From: Saururus chinensis
Taxonomy: Eukaryota > Streptophyta > Magnoliopsida > Piperales > Saururaceae
DNA: 64,000 nt
Assembly (NCBI GenBank): GCA_035235625.1
Contig: CP141147.1
Location: 286,001 to 350,000, forward strand
Direction: 5' to 3'
Below the pieces are notes generated by a model. It saw nothing but the letters and a program-made list of their open reading frames with translations. It was not told the origin of the DNA and did not search any database. Of this stretch, positions 44,268-56,837 are shown piece after piece (position 1 is the first letter of the stretch; each line of letters starts with the position of its first letter). A program made the position numbers and the translations under genes.

Positions 44268-46905
44268 CTAAAACTCCCGACCATGAGGAGAGTAGAATTG
44301 TGCGGAGTACACATTTCTATAAGCGGTCAATGTGTAATAAAGTCCTGCATGTATAGGCTCCCACTGCTTTCCCCACACGGCAAGAAGGTGCGAGCAAGGA
44401 TACAAATAGACTTGAGGGAAATTACATGTACAAGTTTGATGAACTGCATTCACCACAACCCTCCTGCCACGGTTGGACATCACTTTGTACTTGTTGCAGT
44501 TGATCCTATTAATTATATTCTCTAATTATCCCTTCCTTTCTGGGAGTATATGGGGTGTCCATGGCATCTGAAGCACAAGATCGTTTCACGAAGAATTTTA
44601 CTACCCGATAAAAAATAGCTGACACTAAAGCCTGCATGGGTAATCCTCGTGCCCCCTTCAAGATGCTATTTGAACTTTCCGCCATATTTGTAGTTGTCAT
44701 GCCAAATCTTCTAAAACCATTGTGAGTAAGAGGCCACTGTTTAGGATGCAATCCTCCTCCTAAGAAGGGCTATTTTGCCCTTGGACTTTCCTGACCAATC
44801 AAGTCCATTTTAGCATTAAACTATTCCACTGTCAATACATAGGCCATTGCCCCAATCAAGTCTATGAGTGTATGATTTTTGAAGAACTTAAAATTTGCCT
44901 TTATGTGATGGATGCAATAACGATGGTAGAAGTATGGCGGGGGAAGAATCTCAGGCATGGCCTTCTAAAGTCCCTTAGGTCGATATGAAATGATTGTGAC
45001 ATTCGTCATATCCATAAGTACATTATCCCTGAATTGACTTAAGAACCATTTCCAATTATCATAATCTTCCTTTGCTACTATCTCGAATGCTAGAGGACAT
45101 AGCCCATTGTTCTAGTCTATAGTCATTGTAGCCATAAGAGCTTCGGAATACCTGTCGTACATGTGAGTGGCATCGACACCAATCACTGGGATGCAATGTC
45201 GAAACCCCACTATAGACAGCCCAAATGCCCAAAACATCTGCTTAAATCTCCGATACCGGCCACCATCTTCACCAGTTACTTCATCAGACTCCAAGTTGTA
45301 GTAGGTATTTAGATTCACATCTTGCACTGCCCTGAGGTACATTGGCAACAATTTGTATGATTCAGCCCAATCCCCATAAATAGCTTTTATGACCATATTG
45401 CTTGCCGCCCATGCTTTCTTAGAAGAAATGTCAATGTGGAACCTCTCCTTCATTCTTTGAATAATATCACCTAGTGTGAGAGTTAATTCGGCTTAGATGG
45501 GGGGCATTATGACCTTGGAAACAAATGACGCACTACACTGCCTATGATTAGTGATAAGCTGGGCATTCTTTTAAGTGTGGTCACCTCCATATGTCTTCAA
45601 TTTAAAGTACCCTACATCCTTCTTCATTGATCCATGAACTCTCCAAGGGCAAGTACTATCAATGCACTTCATTGTATACTCTGACATATTTGTGTGTGGA
45701 ACCTTGTATTGGACATGATTCTTAATTGAAAACTCCCTCAAGGCTATGACAAATGCCTCTTTCTCCTCAAAGATGTGCCCAACTTATAACTCTTCTTCAT
45801 TTTGTTGCTCCATATCCATTACACAATTAATTGCCGCATCTATCTCCTCATCTGTGATAAGTGCATAGATTGGCTCCTCCTCGTCATAGTATGGCGGCTC
45901 TTCATCATCCACATTCATGTTATTTGTGGTAGTTGCATTGTCTACTGCATCATCCCCCTCGCCATCAACCATCTGTTGAGCACTTTCTTCAACTTTGACA
46001 CCTGCTTTGTTCATGTCATACTCTTCTTCACTTGCTTTGCCAATATTATCTTCACCTTCATTGGCCTCATTTACATCAATATCATCATTATAGACATAGG
46101 TGCCCATACACATAAATATCGCACATGTATTCAATTTCATATTACTTAAACACTTCTTTAAAACCTAAAAATGTTAGATTCTTTTATAAATATATATTTT
46201 ACCTTGGATTGGATGGTCCAACATCAGTATGTCCCACACTTGTGTAGGGGTAATTAATGCCCATTGAGCTTTGAGTTCTATACCATGCACCACCTTGAGA
46301 AATTTAAAGGCTAAATGTCTCATGTGCATGCAATGTGTACCTTCTACATTACACACAAAATTCGTAATTCAACATCCTAATTTTCATCTACAATTATAAG
46401 ATTCACATCTTAATAAACCTTACGTCCAATTAGGTCTACTTCCATCGTTAATAGGTGCAGACGATCTATGGCGTTCATTTGAAGCTACTGTCATCAATAA
46501 ATTTTCTTCTTCATCATCATTCTCTGGCATTTCCATATGCCTTCTACTGCTCACATTTCTTTTAGAGCTCCTATGAGAGTTCCTGTGTGAACTATTGCGC
46601 CCTTCACTAGGCACTCAGGCCTCTTTTTTGAGAAATAACTCGAATATAAATACATGAGACAAATGGTGAAACATTTGTCTAAATGATGCCTCATCATCTA
46701 CATGTAGTAGTCCTCATCTTGATCCAAATATCGGAAGGTTACATTGTATAATAATTTTCCATCTCCTTCGATCCCACCCAACTCTGCTAGCTACTTGCAT
46801 CTCAAGTTCATCATAAGTAGATGGATTCTTAATGAATAATCCATCTGTGCATCCTTCATAGTGAAGCATAAAACTAACCATTTCTTCCGCTATCTCTATT
46901 CACTT
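44268..46905 (-). pseudogene. MURA-type Mutator transposase, decayed
   Basis: Minus-strand blocks in order: EEMVSFMLHYEGCTDGLF and STYDELEMQVASRVGWDRRR (N-terminal PB1-like part, 46890-46770); SNERHRSS (46460); an acidic Asp/Glu linker (46140-45784); STCPWRVHGSMKK with LKTYGGDHT (the MuDR DNA-binding region, about 45640); MKERFHIDISSKKAW, AIYGDWAESYKLLP, GFRHCIPVIGVDATHMYDRY (45453-45112); IISYRPKGL (about 44970); FGMTTTNMAESSNSILKGAR (about 44700); and a SWIM finger TCTCNFPQVYLYPCSH (about 44430). The first catalytic Asp (VDATH) and the Glu region are visible. The second, normally in an ISDRHKG motif, is Tyr. The start ATG is ATA here, and several stops interrupt the frame. Confidence 0.88.
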
Positions 46906-46935
46906 AACTCATAACCAATAAATTACAGAAATATT
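45784..46935 (-). repeat. Direct duplication inside the MULE, unit 1
   Basis: This 1.15-kb stretch, covering the N-terminal exon, an intron and part of the acidic linker of the transposase, recurs at 52368-53530 in the same orientation. Examples of shared text are ACATTTGAAGCTACTGTC-type and CTTCGATCCCACCCAAC. Confidence 0.85.
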
Positions 46936-47544
46936 ACATTAATCAATTACTTCAAAATAACTACTTTGCTTAATCAAATATGAGATTAATCTATTACTTA
47001 AAAAGCTTAAGAATGACAACAACTACTCTCACATTTAAGGAAAACTTAAAATATGTTAAACAAATATATAATAAGAAAGCAATAATCCAGCAATGAAAAC
47101 AAATTTCAGACTAATAGGTAAAAACAGTGGAAGCCACATATTAGATTGTTGATACCCTCATCATTAGTTTAATTGATGCTATCAAAATCAGCAACAAAAT
47201 CAGGCATCAAAACTACTTCAAACAAAAATTACAAATACTTTGAAATTTTAGTAGCTCTTAAGACCTAATTCATCAAAAACATGGAATGTTTTCGAAAATC
47301 AATTGCATGTTTGTAACTTGAACATAGAAACCAGCAACATAATTCATAAAACATTGAAACTAGTAGCTTCAAAATCAATTTCATGCTATCAAAAACCAAC
47401 TTTTAACATAAAAACCAGCAACATAATTCAAAAAACACTTTGTCATTTACAATGAAAGACTGGATTACACAAATAAAGAACTAGTAGTAGAATTTTGAAG
47501 GCTTGTTAGGGCTCAAAGAGACGCACATATTGAGCCCAAGAATG
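46936..47544. other. MULE interior without genes
   Basis: AT-rich. The phrase AAACCAGCAACATAATTCA recurs (47330, 47410). No coding potential was recognised. Confidence 0.4.
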
Positions 47545-49301
47545 TGTTAAACGGACATCGGGATAGTAGGCCTTGGCCTTGAGAAATGTGTCATAGGTGA
47601 CCCACTTTAAATTAGCGAGAAAATATATCCATGCATGATCTTGCTTCGAAGGGTTCGTCGATAAGACTCCAACGGTACCAAGAACGCACTATTCCAAGTT
47701 CGGGGTAAGGAGTTATGACTATTTAAAGTTTAAAATTTCGTTTTATATTAATAAATTTTTTTAAAAAAATATATATATAAAAAAAGAAATTTTGCATTGG
47801 CGTCAGCAACCAAGCCCTAGGCATGGCCTGTTGTTGCGTGCCTTGTGGCATGCATCTGACAGCTCTGATTCCTTATAAAAGGGATGAAGGGGGGAGTTCA
47901 TTTCACACTTTTTTCTCCTCTTTTCTCTGCCCGTTGTCAAAAAATTTGTCTCCCGTTTCTAAGCCATTTCTCGTTCGATTTCTTCTGTTCAAAAACCGTT
48001 CCTAACTAAGTCGAGGGCGCTCTACGTCATAGCGACTTCCATTTTTCTAATTAGCAACTCTAAAGGGGGAAACGACTTGGGGTAACGGGAGGCTTCATTC
48101 GCCACTTTTGGGCCGGGAGGAAGAAATCATCCCGACACAAGGGGAGACTCTATCCGCCACTTTTGAGGCCAAAAGGAAATCTTGTCTCGACGTGAGGGGA
48201 GGTTTCGCCCGCCGCTCCTAAGCCCGCGAACGAGACAAGGCTCTCTAACTGTCAGCTGTTACGTTGGTCAATTTAAAGAATAAAGGGTAGGTGGTTTTAA
48301 GCTCTTATTCCGTGCTACGACTAGGCGTTTTATTTCATAATTTATTCATTTCTTAAATAAAATATTATTTCAAAAAAGGATGATATTTTTGAGAGGTCAG
48401 GCGAACACTAAGGTATAGCATATCGTACACCTCTAAAATAGATTTATCGCTATACATACTTTATGATATTATTATTATTTGAATTACATTTACGAATGAT
48501 TATGACCAGATTTGAAGGGTAGTTATTTGGTATAAAGCCCAAAAACTACGATCGGTTTTGAAGGGTAGCTATTTGGTATAAAGCCCAAAAGCTATTGGAG
48601 TTATGACTCCTAGGTACCGCCTATTATGGCATATGGCACGCTCTTGAAGTTGGATATCGTGGGAAGATCATCTTCATTCTGATCCTGTTGCCCCACTAGC
48701 ACGGGTATATGTCGCTCCGGTATCGGCGACATTCTATGAATGATTATTTATCCGATTTTGAATTACTTATCGGATTCTGTGAATGATGATTTATCCGAGT
48801 TTACCGGATTCTGTGAAGAACTATTTTATCTCACTTTTCATATAAGGAATGAGTTTGATTCAATTAGTAGATAATATTATTTTGAGTCAACTTTTGAATA
48901 TGAATTATTAAAATATTATTTTATGCATCTTTATTTATGCTTTATGTTTTAGCATGCTAATAGAATTTAACTCTATCTACTGAGTATAATTATACTCACC
49001 CACCCCTAGACGTTGTAGATCCAAATGAAGAAGTTAATGTCAATGAAGATTGCCTGTACAACTTTGAAAGATCTACGTTTTTTATTTACTTTACCACGTT
49101 ATTTTATTATGTATTAATTTTAAACGTGTGCGACTTTGATTTTGTTAAAGCATCATAAGCCTTGTTTTGTAAAGTTTTTGTAATTATGTAAATTAATGAA
49201 AAGTTATTCTTCTGTACATGGTTGATCTTGGCTCATATTTTTATTACGAATTGACGACACTCCAACCTTTAAAGTAATTTAAAAAGTCGGGGCGCTAAAC
49301 A
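47545..49301 (+). mobile_element. LTR-like unit, probable gypsy LTR
   Basis: It may run TGTTAAACGGACATCGG to GTCGGGGCGCTAAACA; the ends are loosely inverted. The R-like phrase ACTGAGTATAATTATACTCACCCACCCC (about 48979) and CCAAGAACGCACTATTCCAA (47684) resemble the long LTR family at 38648. No target-site duplication was found, so its ends are provisional. Confidence 0.45.
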
Positions 49302-51320
49302 TCTACTAATTGAATGTGTTTAGCCATTATGGTGATAGGAGTGGTGGGTTTGGAAGACATGGTGGAGGACAAGGTTGAGGGCAACTTAGGCCTCCTAGGT
49401 ATATGCTCGGGCTTAGCGTTAGATGGTGTTTATCAAGGGAGCAAGGAGCGACGACCACACATACACCACAAGCACATCACACAATTTAAAGTGTTAAAAG
49501 AGTAAGGAAAAGCTAACTAAAGAGAAAAAGAATTTAAAGTGAAATAGAGGAGGAAGATCTTGCAAACTAAAGAGAAAAATGATGCTTGGGGTTGTCACCT
49601 TGCGGCCACAAGAGCAAAGAGGATGTTCTTCAACTCAACCACAAGACCATAATAGAAGAGAATAAGTAACTAAGAATCAATCTAGAATGTAAGTAAACTG
49701 AAACTAATTAGAACTATCATAACTACGAATGTAGTAACAATCTGACACTATCCTAGCAACGATGCCAAAAGCTTAATTATTTAGCTAATTTTTTGAAGAA
49801 CAAAAAGGAGAAGAAGATGGAGGAGCATTCAATGGAGATTCAAGAGCCTTCTTATACCATGCAAGGCTAGATTTTCTTTTACTTAGGAATTGATGAAACT
49901 ATAGATGAGTTTCAGTTCCTTTTTTCTTTTAGTTTAGATCTCAGTTGTGGATAGTGACAATTGTATGACAAGAGTTTCTTTTTAAAGGAAGGGCTTTTCA
50001 TGTTTATTCAATTCTATATTGATTGATTTATCTTCTAGATGACATATCCATATAATTTTGATGTTCACATTGATTCTAATTTTTGTGATTTAGATGAGAT
50101 GGTCATGCGATAGGTTTTTATGTTCATATGAATAATGAATTGGATGTTTTATGCTAAGATTAGATAAGTCATGCCTATAGTTTATACTTGTGTAAATGAT
50201 TTATTCTATGTTGAAGATAATTCATGGCATGAAATTAATTAATAATTTTCTCTAAAGTAATTATAGCTTGTAGCTAAGAATACTTGTTCATATTTAGATT
50301 AGAGATTAAGGGATTGATATGATTCTATTAGTCAATTCACTTTACTAAGTATGTCATTGCTCTAAACACGTCTATTCCCCCCGCCCCCCCCCCCCCCCCA
50401 AAATGTTTAGAGCCCCCCAACACAAAAAAATAACACGCATTTTTTTTTACAACTCAGTACCCCCCACACCCCCTCTATAATTTTACTCATGCTACGCCCA
50501 CACCCAAAAACTTCTAGAGGTTTTTTGGTGGGCGGTACCCTCCGCCAAATAAAATTGATTTGGACGGAGGCCTTAAGTCCCTGTCAAATTTTGCATATTG
50601 TGACGGTGACCACCTCTTGTCAGGAGTTTTCTAGAAGTTTTTAAATTTCGTGGGGGGGTACCCCCCGACAAATAAAACTATATTATATGGAGAACAAAAG
50701 TCCCCGTCAATGTCTGCATATTGTGGCAGTGACCTCTCCCCGCCAGAAACCTCTCCCTGTCAATGTCTGCATACTGTGGCGTAGGATACCATCTATCAAA
50801 TAAAACTTATTTTGCATAGAGACCATAGTTCCCCGTCAAATTCTGCATATTTTGGCAGTGACTACCCACTGCCAGAAATCGTTTCGAAGTTTTTTTGATA
50901 AGCAGTAAGGCAAGGGGGAGAGGAAAAAAGATCATGGAAAATGAGCCACAAGCGAGGGGGAAGAAGGAAAAAGGTCGAGGAAGAAGAGCCACATGCAACG
51001 GGGGAGATGGAAGAGTTCACGCTGAGGGGGGAAGATTGGGAGTGAGGGATGGGGGGGTATTTAGTAATTTAATTAATTTTTTTGGGGTATCTGAAGTATG
51101 GGGGAACTTGAGTAAAAACTGGTGGGGGGGATAGCAGCATTCTATTTCTCTCTTATTTTGTTTAAGTTGGTTTACTAGATTACTTTAGATGCTTAATTTA
51201 AGTTTCACTACTTTTTAATCAACAAACTCTCTTCTTAGATTTGGTAATCAATTCAGCTATCCCTGAGGTTCGACAACACTTAATGTTCGTCCTAGTACAA
51301 TTACCTCAATTTTGAGACCC
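49302..51320 (+). mobile_element. Tat/Athila-like LTR remnant, split by repeat family X
   Basis: Text such as TCATTGCTCTAAACACGTCTA (50343) and, after the insertion, ATAGCAGCATTCTATTTCTC to CTGAGGTTCGACAACACTTA (51270) resembles the 3' part of Athila/Tat LTRs. No coding blocks were seen. Boundaries are not defined. Confidence 0.4.
50376..51131 (-). repeat. Interspersed repeat family X, copy 2 (inverted)
   Basis: The reverse complement matches 7014-7836, including TTTTACTCA near one edge, GAGCTCTTCT/GAACTCTTCC, TGTGGCTCTTCTTCCTCGAC, ATATGCAGACATTGACGGGG and the terminal run of about 17 C (G on the other strand). It interrupts an LTR-like sequence. Confidence 0.7.
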
Positions 51321-52320
51321 AAAGGTCTTTATTTAGGTATAAAGGTCATCAAAAAATATTTGGTTGGAAAAGGACTCAAAACTGGCTTAAATTAGAAAAT
51401 TGTTATTGAGTCAAATAATCACCCTGCCTGGCTGACCGATTGGTTACATTGCTATGCAATTTTTCACTTTCCTTCATAGCTGATCGATTGGCCTCCCAGG
51501 TCAACTGATTGGTATTGGTAACACTAGTTTTGCACAAAAAATCTTAATGTTAGCCCATTCGATTCAAAACTTCACATAAGTGTTTTCTAACCTAATTATC
51601 CAAGTTATATTAATCCTAAAACAAGACTAGAAAATAAAGTAAATAGGGATAAATAACATATAAATTATACTAATCACACTCCACTCTAACTTGGATTTGA
51701 CATAGACTAAAAAATTCTGAAATTTGATATCCACTCCTTTTAAATAGGGTACAACTGCTTCTAGAATTCAGAATCACATAATTCCCCATGTTTTCCAATG
51801 CAACTGCATCTTATGTTTTCACTGATGTGACCATCAACACGTCAGTACCTATCGACAGTTAAAACCTAATTTCATTGATGTGCACACTAACACATTGGGA
51901 GCTTGCTAATGAAAAAGAAAAAAATTGAAAATAAAATATTATATTTTCTTGAAAAAAATACAGGGTGCCACATGGACAACCTACATAGCATATGGGCAAG
52001 TTGCGCCTGACTGTGGTGATGGCTGGCCCAACTAGTTGTAGCTTGGCCAACTATTATTTGAGCTAGCATGGCCTTGATGGTGGCTGGTTGGGCTCGTGGT
52101 GGTCCATTTGGTAGTTGTTGTCAACATTGGAAGTGGTGGCTGGAGGAAGAGATGGCAGGTAGCGTAGCATTGGAAACGACAACCATGTGGAGGAAGTGGA
52201 GAAAGTGAGAAGGACCAAGAAGAAGATATAGAAGGAGAAAGAAGAAGATGGTGAGGGAGGAATTTATAAAGAGGGGGATTTAGATAAAAAAGATTAAAGT
52301 TAAGTAATGTAACATAATTA
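51321..52320. other. Unclassified repeat-like interval
   Basis: No gene was recognised. The stretch 51960-52260 is locally G-rich with purine-rich GAAGAAG text and short open frames lacking any domain. Confidence 0.35.
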
Positions 52321-52367
52321 TATTTGAAAGTTTAAAACTTCTTATAAAATTTATGAAAAAAATAACA

Positions 52368-53530
52368 TTAAATAGTTATGGGTAAATATTTTACTATATC
52401 TATGGCAAAATTATCTACCACATCTATCTCCTCATCTGTGATGTGTGCATAGAGTGGCTCCACTTCATAATATGGCACCTCTTCATCATCCACGTTCATA
52501 TCATTTGCGGCAATAGCATTGTCTACCGCATCATCCCCCTCGCCATCAACCATCTGTTGAGCACTTTCTTCACCTCCCCTTCTTAATTCATGTCAGAATC
52601 TTCTCCACTTTCTTCCCCAATATTATCTTCACTTTCATTAGCCTCATTTTCATCAATATCTTCATCATGGGCATATGCCCCCTACATATGAACACTGCAT
52701 ATGTATTAAATTTCATATGCCTAAAAATGTTATATTTTATTTATGAATATATATTTCACCTTTGATTTGATGGTGCAGCATCGGTATGACCAACATACAT
52801 GTAGGGGTAATGAATGCCCATCGAACTTTGAGTTCCATACTATGCACCGCCTTGAGACATTTGAAAGCTAAATGGCTCGTGTGCATGCATTGTGAGCCTT
52901 CCATATTACACACAAAATTCAAAATTTAGCTAAACATATTTCATTGATAATTATAAGATTCAAAACGTATTCACAACTTAATAAACCTTACCTCCAATTA
53001 GGTCCACTTCCATCATAAATAGGGGTAGACGACCTATGACGTTCATTTGAAGCTACTGTCAAAGATAAATTTCCTTCTTCTTCATTGTCCACAGGCATTT
53101 GCATATGCATTTCATTGTTCGTATTTCTATCCGAGCTCCTGTGTGAGCTCCTGTGAGAACTCCTATGTGAACTACTTCACCTTTCACTAGGCACGCGGGC
53201 CTCTTTTTTGAAAAATAACTTGAAAGAAATTATGTGACGCGAGTGGTGAAACATAAAACCCATTGATGCATCATTATTTATGCATATTAGTATCATTCTC
53301 GATCTATATAACGGAATATTACATTTTATAGTAATTTTTCATCTTCTTCGATCCCACCCAACCTTGCTTGCTACGTGCATCTCAAATTCATCGTATGTAG
53401 ACAATTTCTTAATTAATAATCCTTCTGTGCGTCCGTCATAGTTAAGAAAAAAAATAACCATTTCTTCTGTCATCTCTATTCACTTAATTCATAAACAATA
53501 AATTAAAATAATATTAGATTATATGAATCT
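52368..53530 (-). pseudogene. Second, partial copy of the MURA transposase N-terminus
   Basis: The minus strand starts with an intact ATG: MTEEMVIFFLNYDGRTEGLL, then STYDEFEMHVASKVGWDRRR, a stop, and later VASNERHRSS and the acidic linker (GEGDDAVDNA, ADDEE-like; 52553 down). The rest of the transposase is missing. Because this copy adjoins the right terminal repeat through a plausible 5' leader (53531-54560), it may represent the original 5' end, with 45784-46935 being the duplicate, or the reverse. Confidence 0.8.
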
Positions 53531-54590
53531 ATCCCAATTTCATATCATATCATATTATATGAATCCATCTCAATTACTAACTTACTGTGATCCAACTCGG
53601 CCACAAAACTTTATAATTATTTCATACAACATATGTTCTAACAATGCACATAGGTAACTACCGCCCACCTTGCGTCTTCACCACATATGCTATAACATAA
53701 CATAATCCATAACATTATTAATGAATAATATACCTAACATGCTTATGACACAATCATCATATAATAACTATATCAATATGCATAGCCATACATCATTCCA
53801 CTGCCCCCTTAGCACAATAACTTGATCATCATACAAAACCTACCTTTTATACCATTGGAAACCCACTTAGCCATATGATATCTCATATCAATGAACTAAC
53901 CTTTGCATGGAAGTTCCCTTTTAAAAGATCTTTACATAGCCCCAATTTGTGAAAATGAATTTTAAAAACTTTGTAATGTAGTAGTTCGATTGAATCAGGT
54001 TCACAGCGTGGGCAATTTACCTTTCTTAGCCTCATATGTCACCAAACCCTAATTAGCCATTGTTTTAATCTCTTATTTTTTAAAAAATTACCTAGGATAA
54101 ACCGATTTCATCAAAATATAACTCACATTAGTTTTAGGAATTCTAGACCCTAAAATTAAATCTAGGAGTTGGTCTCATTTTTAAAACGATTTAATTTAGA
54201 AATTTTAAAATTACTTCACAATGTAAAATTCCCTAACAATTAAATCTCTAAGTACACAAAACCATTTTTAAAGACTCACAATATAAAACAAAATGAAACA
54301 AAATACACCTTTTAACCAATCTAAATATATCAATTTCCTAAATTAAAATTATGGCAAAGAGAAATACCCAAATCAGCGGACACAGCGAAGAAACCTAGGG
54401 CAGAGGACTAGCTTGGCGGACTTGGTGGCGGGGCGGCACTCAAGTTAGAGCTTCGACAGATGAAATCGTGGCGGGGTGGACAACTGGAAGGAGAAAGCGT
54501 AGAAAATGACGGGAGGCGGAATCATTGTTAAAAGAAGAAATCGGCTTGGGTTCTGAAGCGAACGACCGAAAATGTATAAGTGAAGGACAA
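53531..54590 (-). other. Leader-like region between transposase copy 2 and the right terminal repeat
   Basis: AT-rich DNA ends in a GC-richer block (54370-54560) which, on the minus strand, would lie between terminal repeat and coding region as a promoter or 5' UTR. No ORF with a known domain. Confidence 0.35.
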
Positions 54591-54868
54591 AATCGCATTA
54601 AGTTGATTTTGTCCTTCTAAAAGATGAAATCGGGTCCATCCGTTAAAACGATAAACCGGTTTCGTTATTTAGATGGACGAAATCAACTTAAACCTGATTT
54701 CGTTCTTGTAAACAATAAAATTAGCTAAAAAATTTTAAAAAAAGCCATGCAGGCTCTAGTTACTTGGTTGGCGCTTACATGGTAAAAAAGAATACCACTT
54801 TAAATAATATTTCCTAAAGTAGTCCAAAGTAATAATTTCTTTTAAATTATTATTTAAATAATTTTTTC
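54590..54868 (-). repeat. Right long terminal inverted repeat
   Basis: Inverted relative to 32640-33130: outer AATTATTTAAATAATTTTTTC, then CCACTTTAAATAATATTTCC, GGTTGGCGCTTACATGG and inner GATTTCGTTCTTG/GGACGAAATC palindromic units. It is more diverged and shorter than the left one. Confidence 0.7.
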
Positions 54869-54999
54869 TTTTTAAAATATTAGAAGGGATATATATACTA
54901 TTTTGGTAAAGATCTGGGTAAAAGTAAAAGTACAATTTTATCATTATAAAAAGAAATAAGGCCTGTACATTAGGCGGTCTACCTTCAGTAATCCGGAAC

Positions 55000-55152
55000 A
55001 GGCACCCCAGCCCGACCCATCATCGACACTGAAATTTGGACCGCATCTCTCTGTTTCTCTCTCCAGCAGGCTACAGCTCCCTCCCCCCCCCCCCAGTTGA
55101 GATACCAGAAGACTCCTTCTCACTCGCGACTCCGCCCTCGCTTTCCACTCTG
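55000..55152 (+). other. Probable non-coding first exon and splice donor of a gene running to the right
   Basis: A C/T-rich, GC-rich leader (TCTCTGTTTCTCTCTCCAGC, a C run, then GCGACTCCGCCCTCGCTTTC) ends in CTCTG/GTAAGAACC, a strong donor (GT at 55153). It is followed by T-rich intron-like DNA. No coding exon was identified before the window ends. Whether the gene is alive is unknown. Confidence 0.4.
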
Positions 55153-55476
55153 GTAAGAACCTTCTCTTAAGATTTTTTTTTTCAGCCCAGGAAAGAGAAT
55201 ACTAGAGATTTCAATCAAGACCCTCTCTTGTTATTATGATTGCATCGGAAGGTGGTTTTTCTCTTTTCGGTTGTTTCTGTTGATTGGAGTCCCAAATGTG
55301 ATGCTTTCTTGGTTATTGAAAACTAGAAATGACTCCTGTAATTTACAATAAGTTCTTCAAATCTGCCCCCAATGATGTCAATTTCGTATGTCATTTTTTT
55401 CCAATGATTCAATCTATTACACATGCTTGTTGATTTCATGACTTTTTTTTTGTTTCAGTAACTTCATGGTTTACGA

Positions 55477-56467
55477 TTTGTACGTGCTTTCTTACAAACT
55501 ACTCTTTGTTTCTTGTTCTAGTGGATCACACTTTGCATCTTTGAAATGGCTATTCAATTACTGTTCTTCTTTTCTGGATTACTTGCTACAGTTTAGGAAC
55601 CTCCTGGGACTGGTGTGTCATTTGTTGAATGCAAACCCAACATTATTTGATGGCTGGGCTCCCCAGTTCTGTGTTCTGTTATCTGCTCTAATGACAAAGT
55701 GAATCATCTATCTTGAAAACCATATGAATTATGATTAGTATCATATAATTTTTTTCAGTTTTTTTACAACATCTGAATGTTACCCAGATAAGCTCCTCTT
55801 TATTAGATTTGAGATTGACATAACAGGAGGAAATAAAACGTGCTTGTAGCCTAATATATATTTTTTTTCAAAAAAGGAAAATACCTAGCATATTTTGCTT
55901 GCAAGGTCAACTATGCGACTCTTCTAGCATACCAATAGAAAATTCCTGGAGGATGCAAAAGGTCAGAGATTTTTCACCGTTGGAATTTATTGATTTGCAA
56001 ACTATCAAAAAAGCAAAATACCTAGCATATTTTGCTTGCAAGGTCAACTATGTGACTCTTCTAGCATACCAATAGAAAATTCTTGGAGGATGCAAAAGGT
56101 TCGAGATATTTCACTGTTGGAACGAATTGATTTGCAAACTATCTATTTACTCATACATTGGTGGTAGTTTGTGATATATATTATCTCAAACTTTGTGGAA
56201 CATTTATACTGGGTTTTGGTTGAAAATTTTCCTTAGTACTTATTATGAGGGATGATTTAACTAATTTTATTCAGAGACCATTAACATGTAGGATTGCAAT
56301 TTCATCAATCTGATGCTAAAGAGGATCTTATTTCACCATTAGTTTGGCTTGTTTAGAACTCCTTATTTGCAAGTTCCTTAAAGTTGGGAAATTTAACCCA
56401 GTACAAGCTATATACTTGATTAAGTTTACCTCAGTACTGAAGACATTGTTGAGATGAGAAAAAGATT
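55477..56467 (+). repeat. Segmental duplication, copy 1
   Basis: Matches 62630-63690 over about 1 kb: TTGTACGTGCTTTCTTxCAA, TGTTTCTTGTTCTAGTGGAT, GATGGCTGGGCTCCC, AATAAAACGTGCTTGTAGCC, GGTGGTAGTTTGTGA and GAGAGGATCTTATTTC-type landmarks in the same order. A 130-bp sub-block (AAAATACCTAGCATATTTTG onward) is itself repeated within this copy (55880 and 56015). Confidence 0.85.
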
Positions 56468-56795
56468 TGTTATGAATTCGCCGGAGGATAGTTTTGGTTT
56501 ATTTCAGGTAGGCTGTTGTTTGATTTAATTTCAGTAAGAGTTATCTTAAGTAGGCGGCCCATAAGGTCTTATTTAGGCTTTTGAATGTGCTGAGTTAGGA
56601 AACTACAGCCCAGGCTTAGGGCTTGGGCATATTATGTAAGGTGCACTATCTCCTAATGAGAAAGGAATGAGAATCAGTTTTCCCAGCTCTCCTCTCGTCT
56701 CTTAATCTGATCACAGTTAGATCAGGGAAAAGCTTTAATCCCTTTCACTCCAAATTTCCCTTATAAACTCCCATAAATCTTAAGCTTTTACAACA
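56468..56795 (+). repeat. 5' LTR of Reina-like element 2
   Basis: Starts TGTTATGAATTCGCCGG, ends CTTTTACAACA; followed by the primer-binding site after 1 nt. Confidence 0.92.
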
Positions 56796-56837
56796 CTGGT
56801 ATTGAAGCAGAAAGTCCTACCTGTGGGCAGCACGACG

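Larger units (their letters stand above)
32640..54868 (-). mobile_element. Large nested Mutator-like element (MULE) with PMD gene and MURA-type transposase
   Basis: The left end GGGAAAATTATTTAAATAAT and the inverted right end (GAAAAAATTATTTAAATAAT) face each other. Both continue through CACTTTGGGAAATATTTTTC or its variant, AAAGTGGT and a GGCGCCA-type block. Nine-base flanks TTTATAAAA (32631-32639) and TTTTTAAAA (54869-54877) match at 8 of 9, the size expected of Mutator. Inside, on one strand, are a PMD gene, a MURA transposase and a partial transposase copy, plus at least two LTR insertions. The AT-rich flanks make the duplication suggestive rather than decisive; the element could also be two overlapping MULEs. 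Confidence 0.6.

Noticed and set aside
45802..46149. Plus-strand frame of 115 codons
   Set aside because: Antisense shadow of the acidic transposase linker (Asp/Glu codons read as Ile/Phe/Leu).
55466..55702. Possible coding exon of 78 codons
   Set aside because: The frame is not conserved in the duplicated copy at 62640-62830 and contains no domain I recognise, so I did not call a gene.
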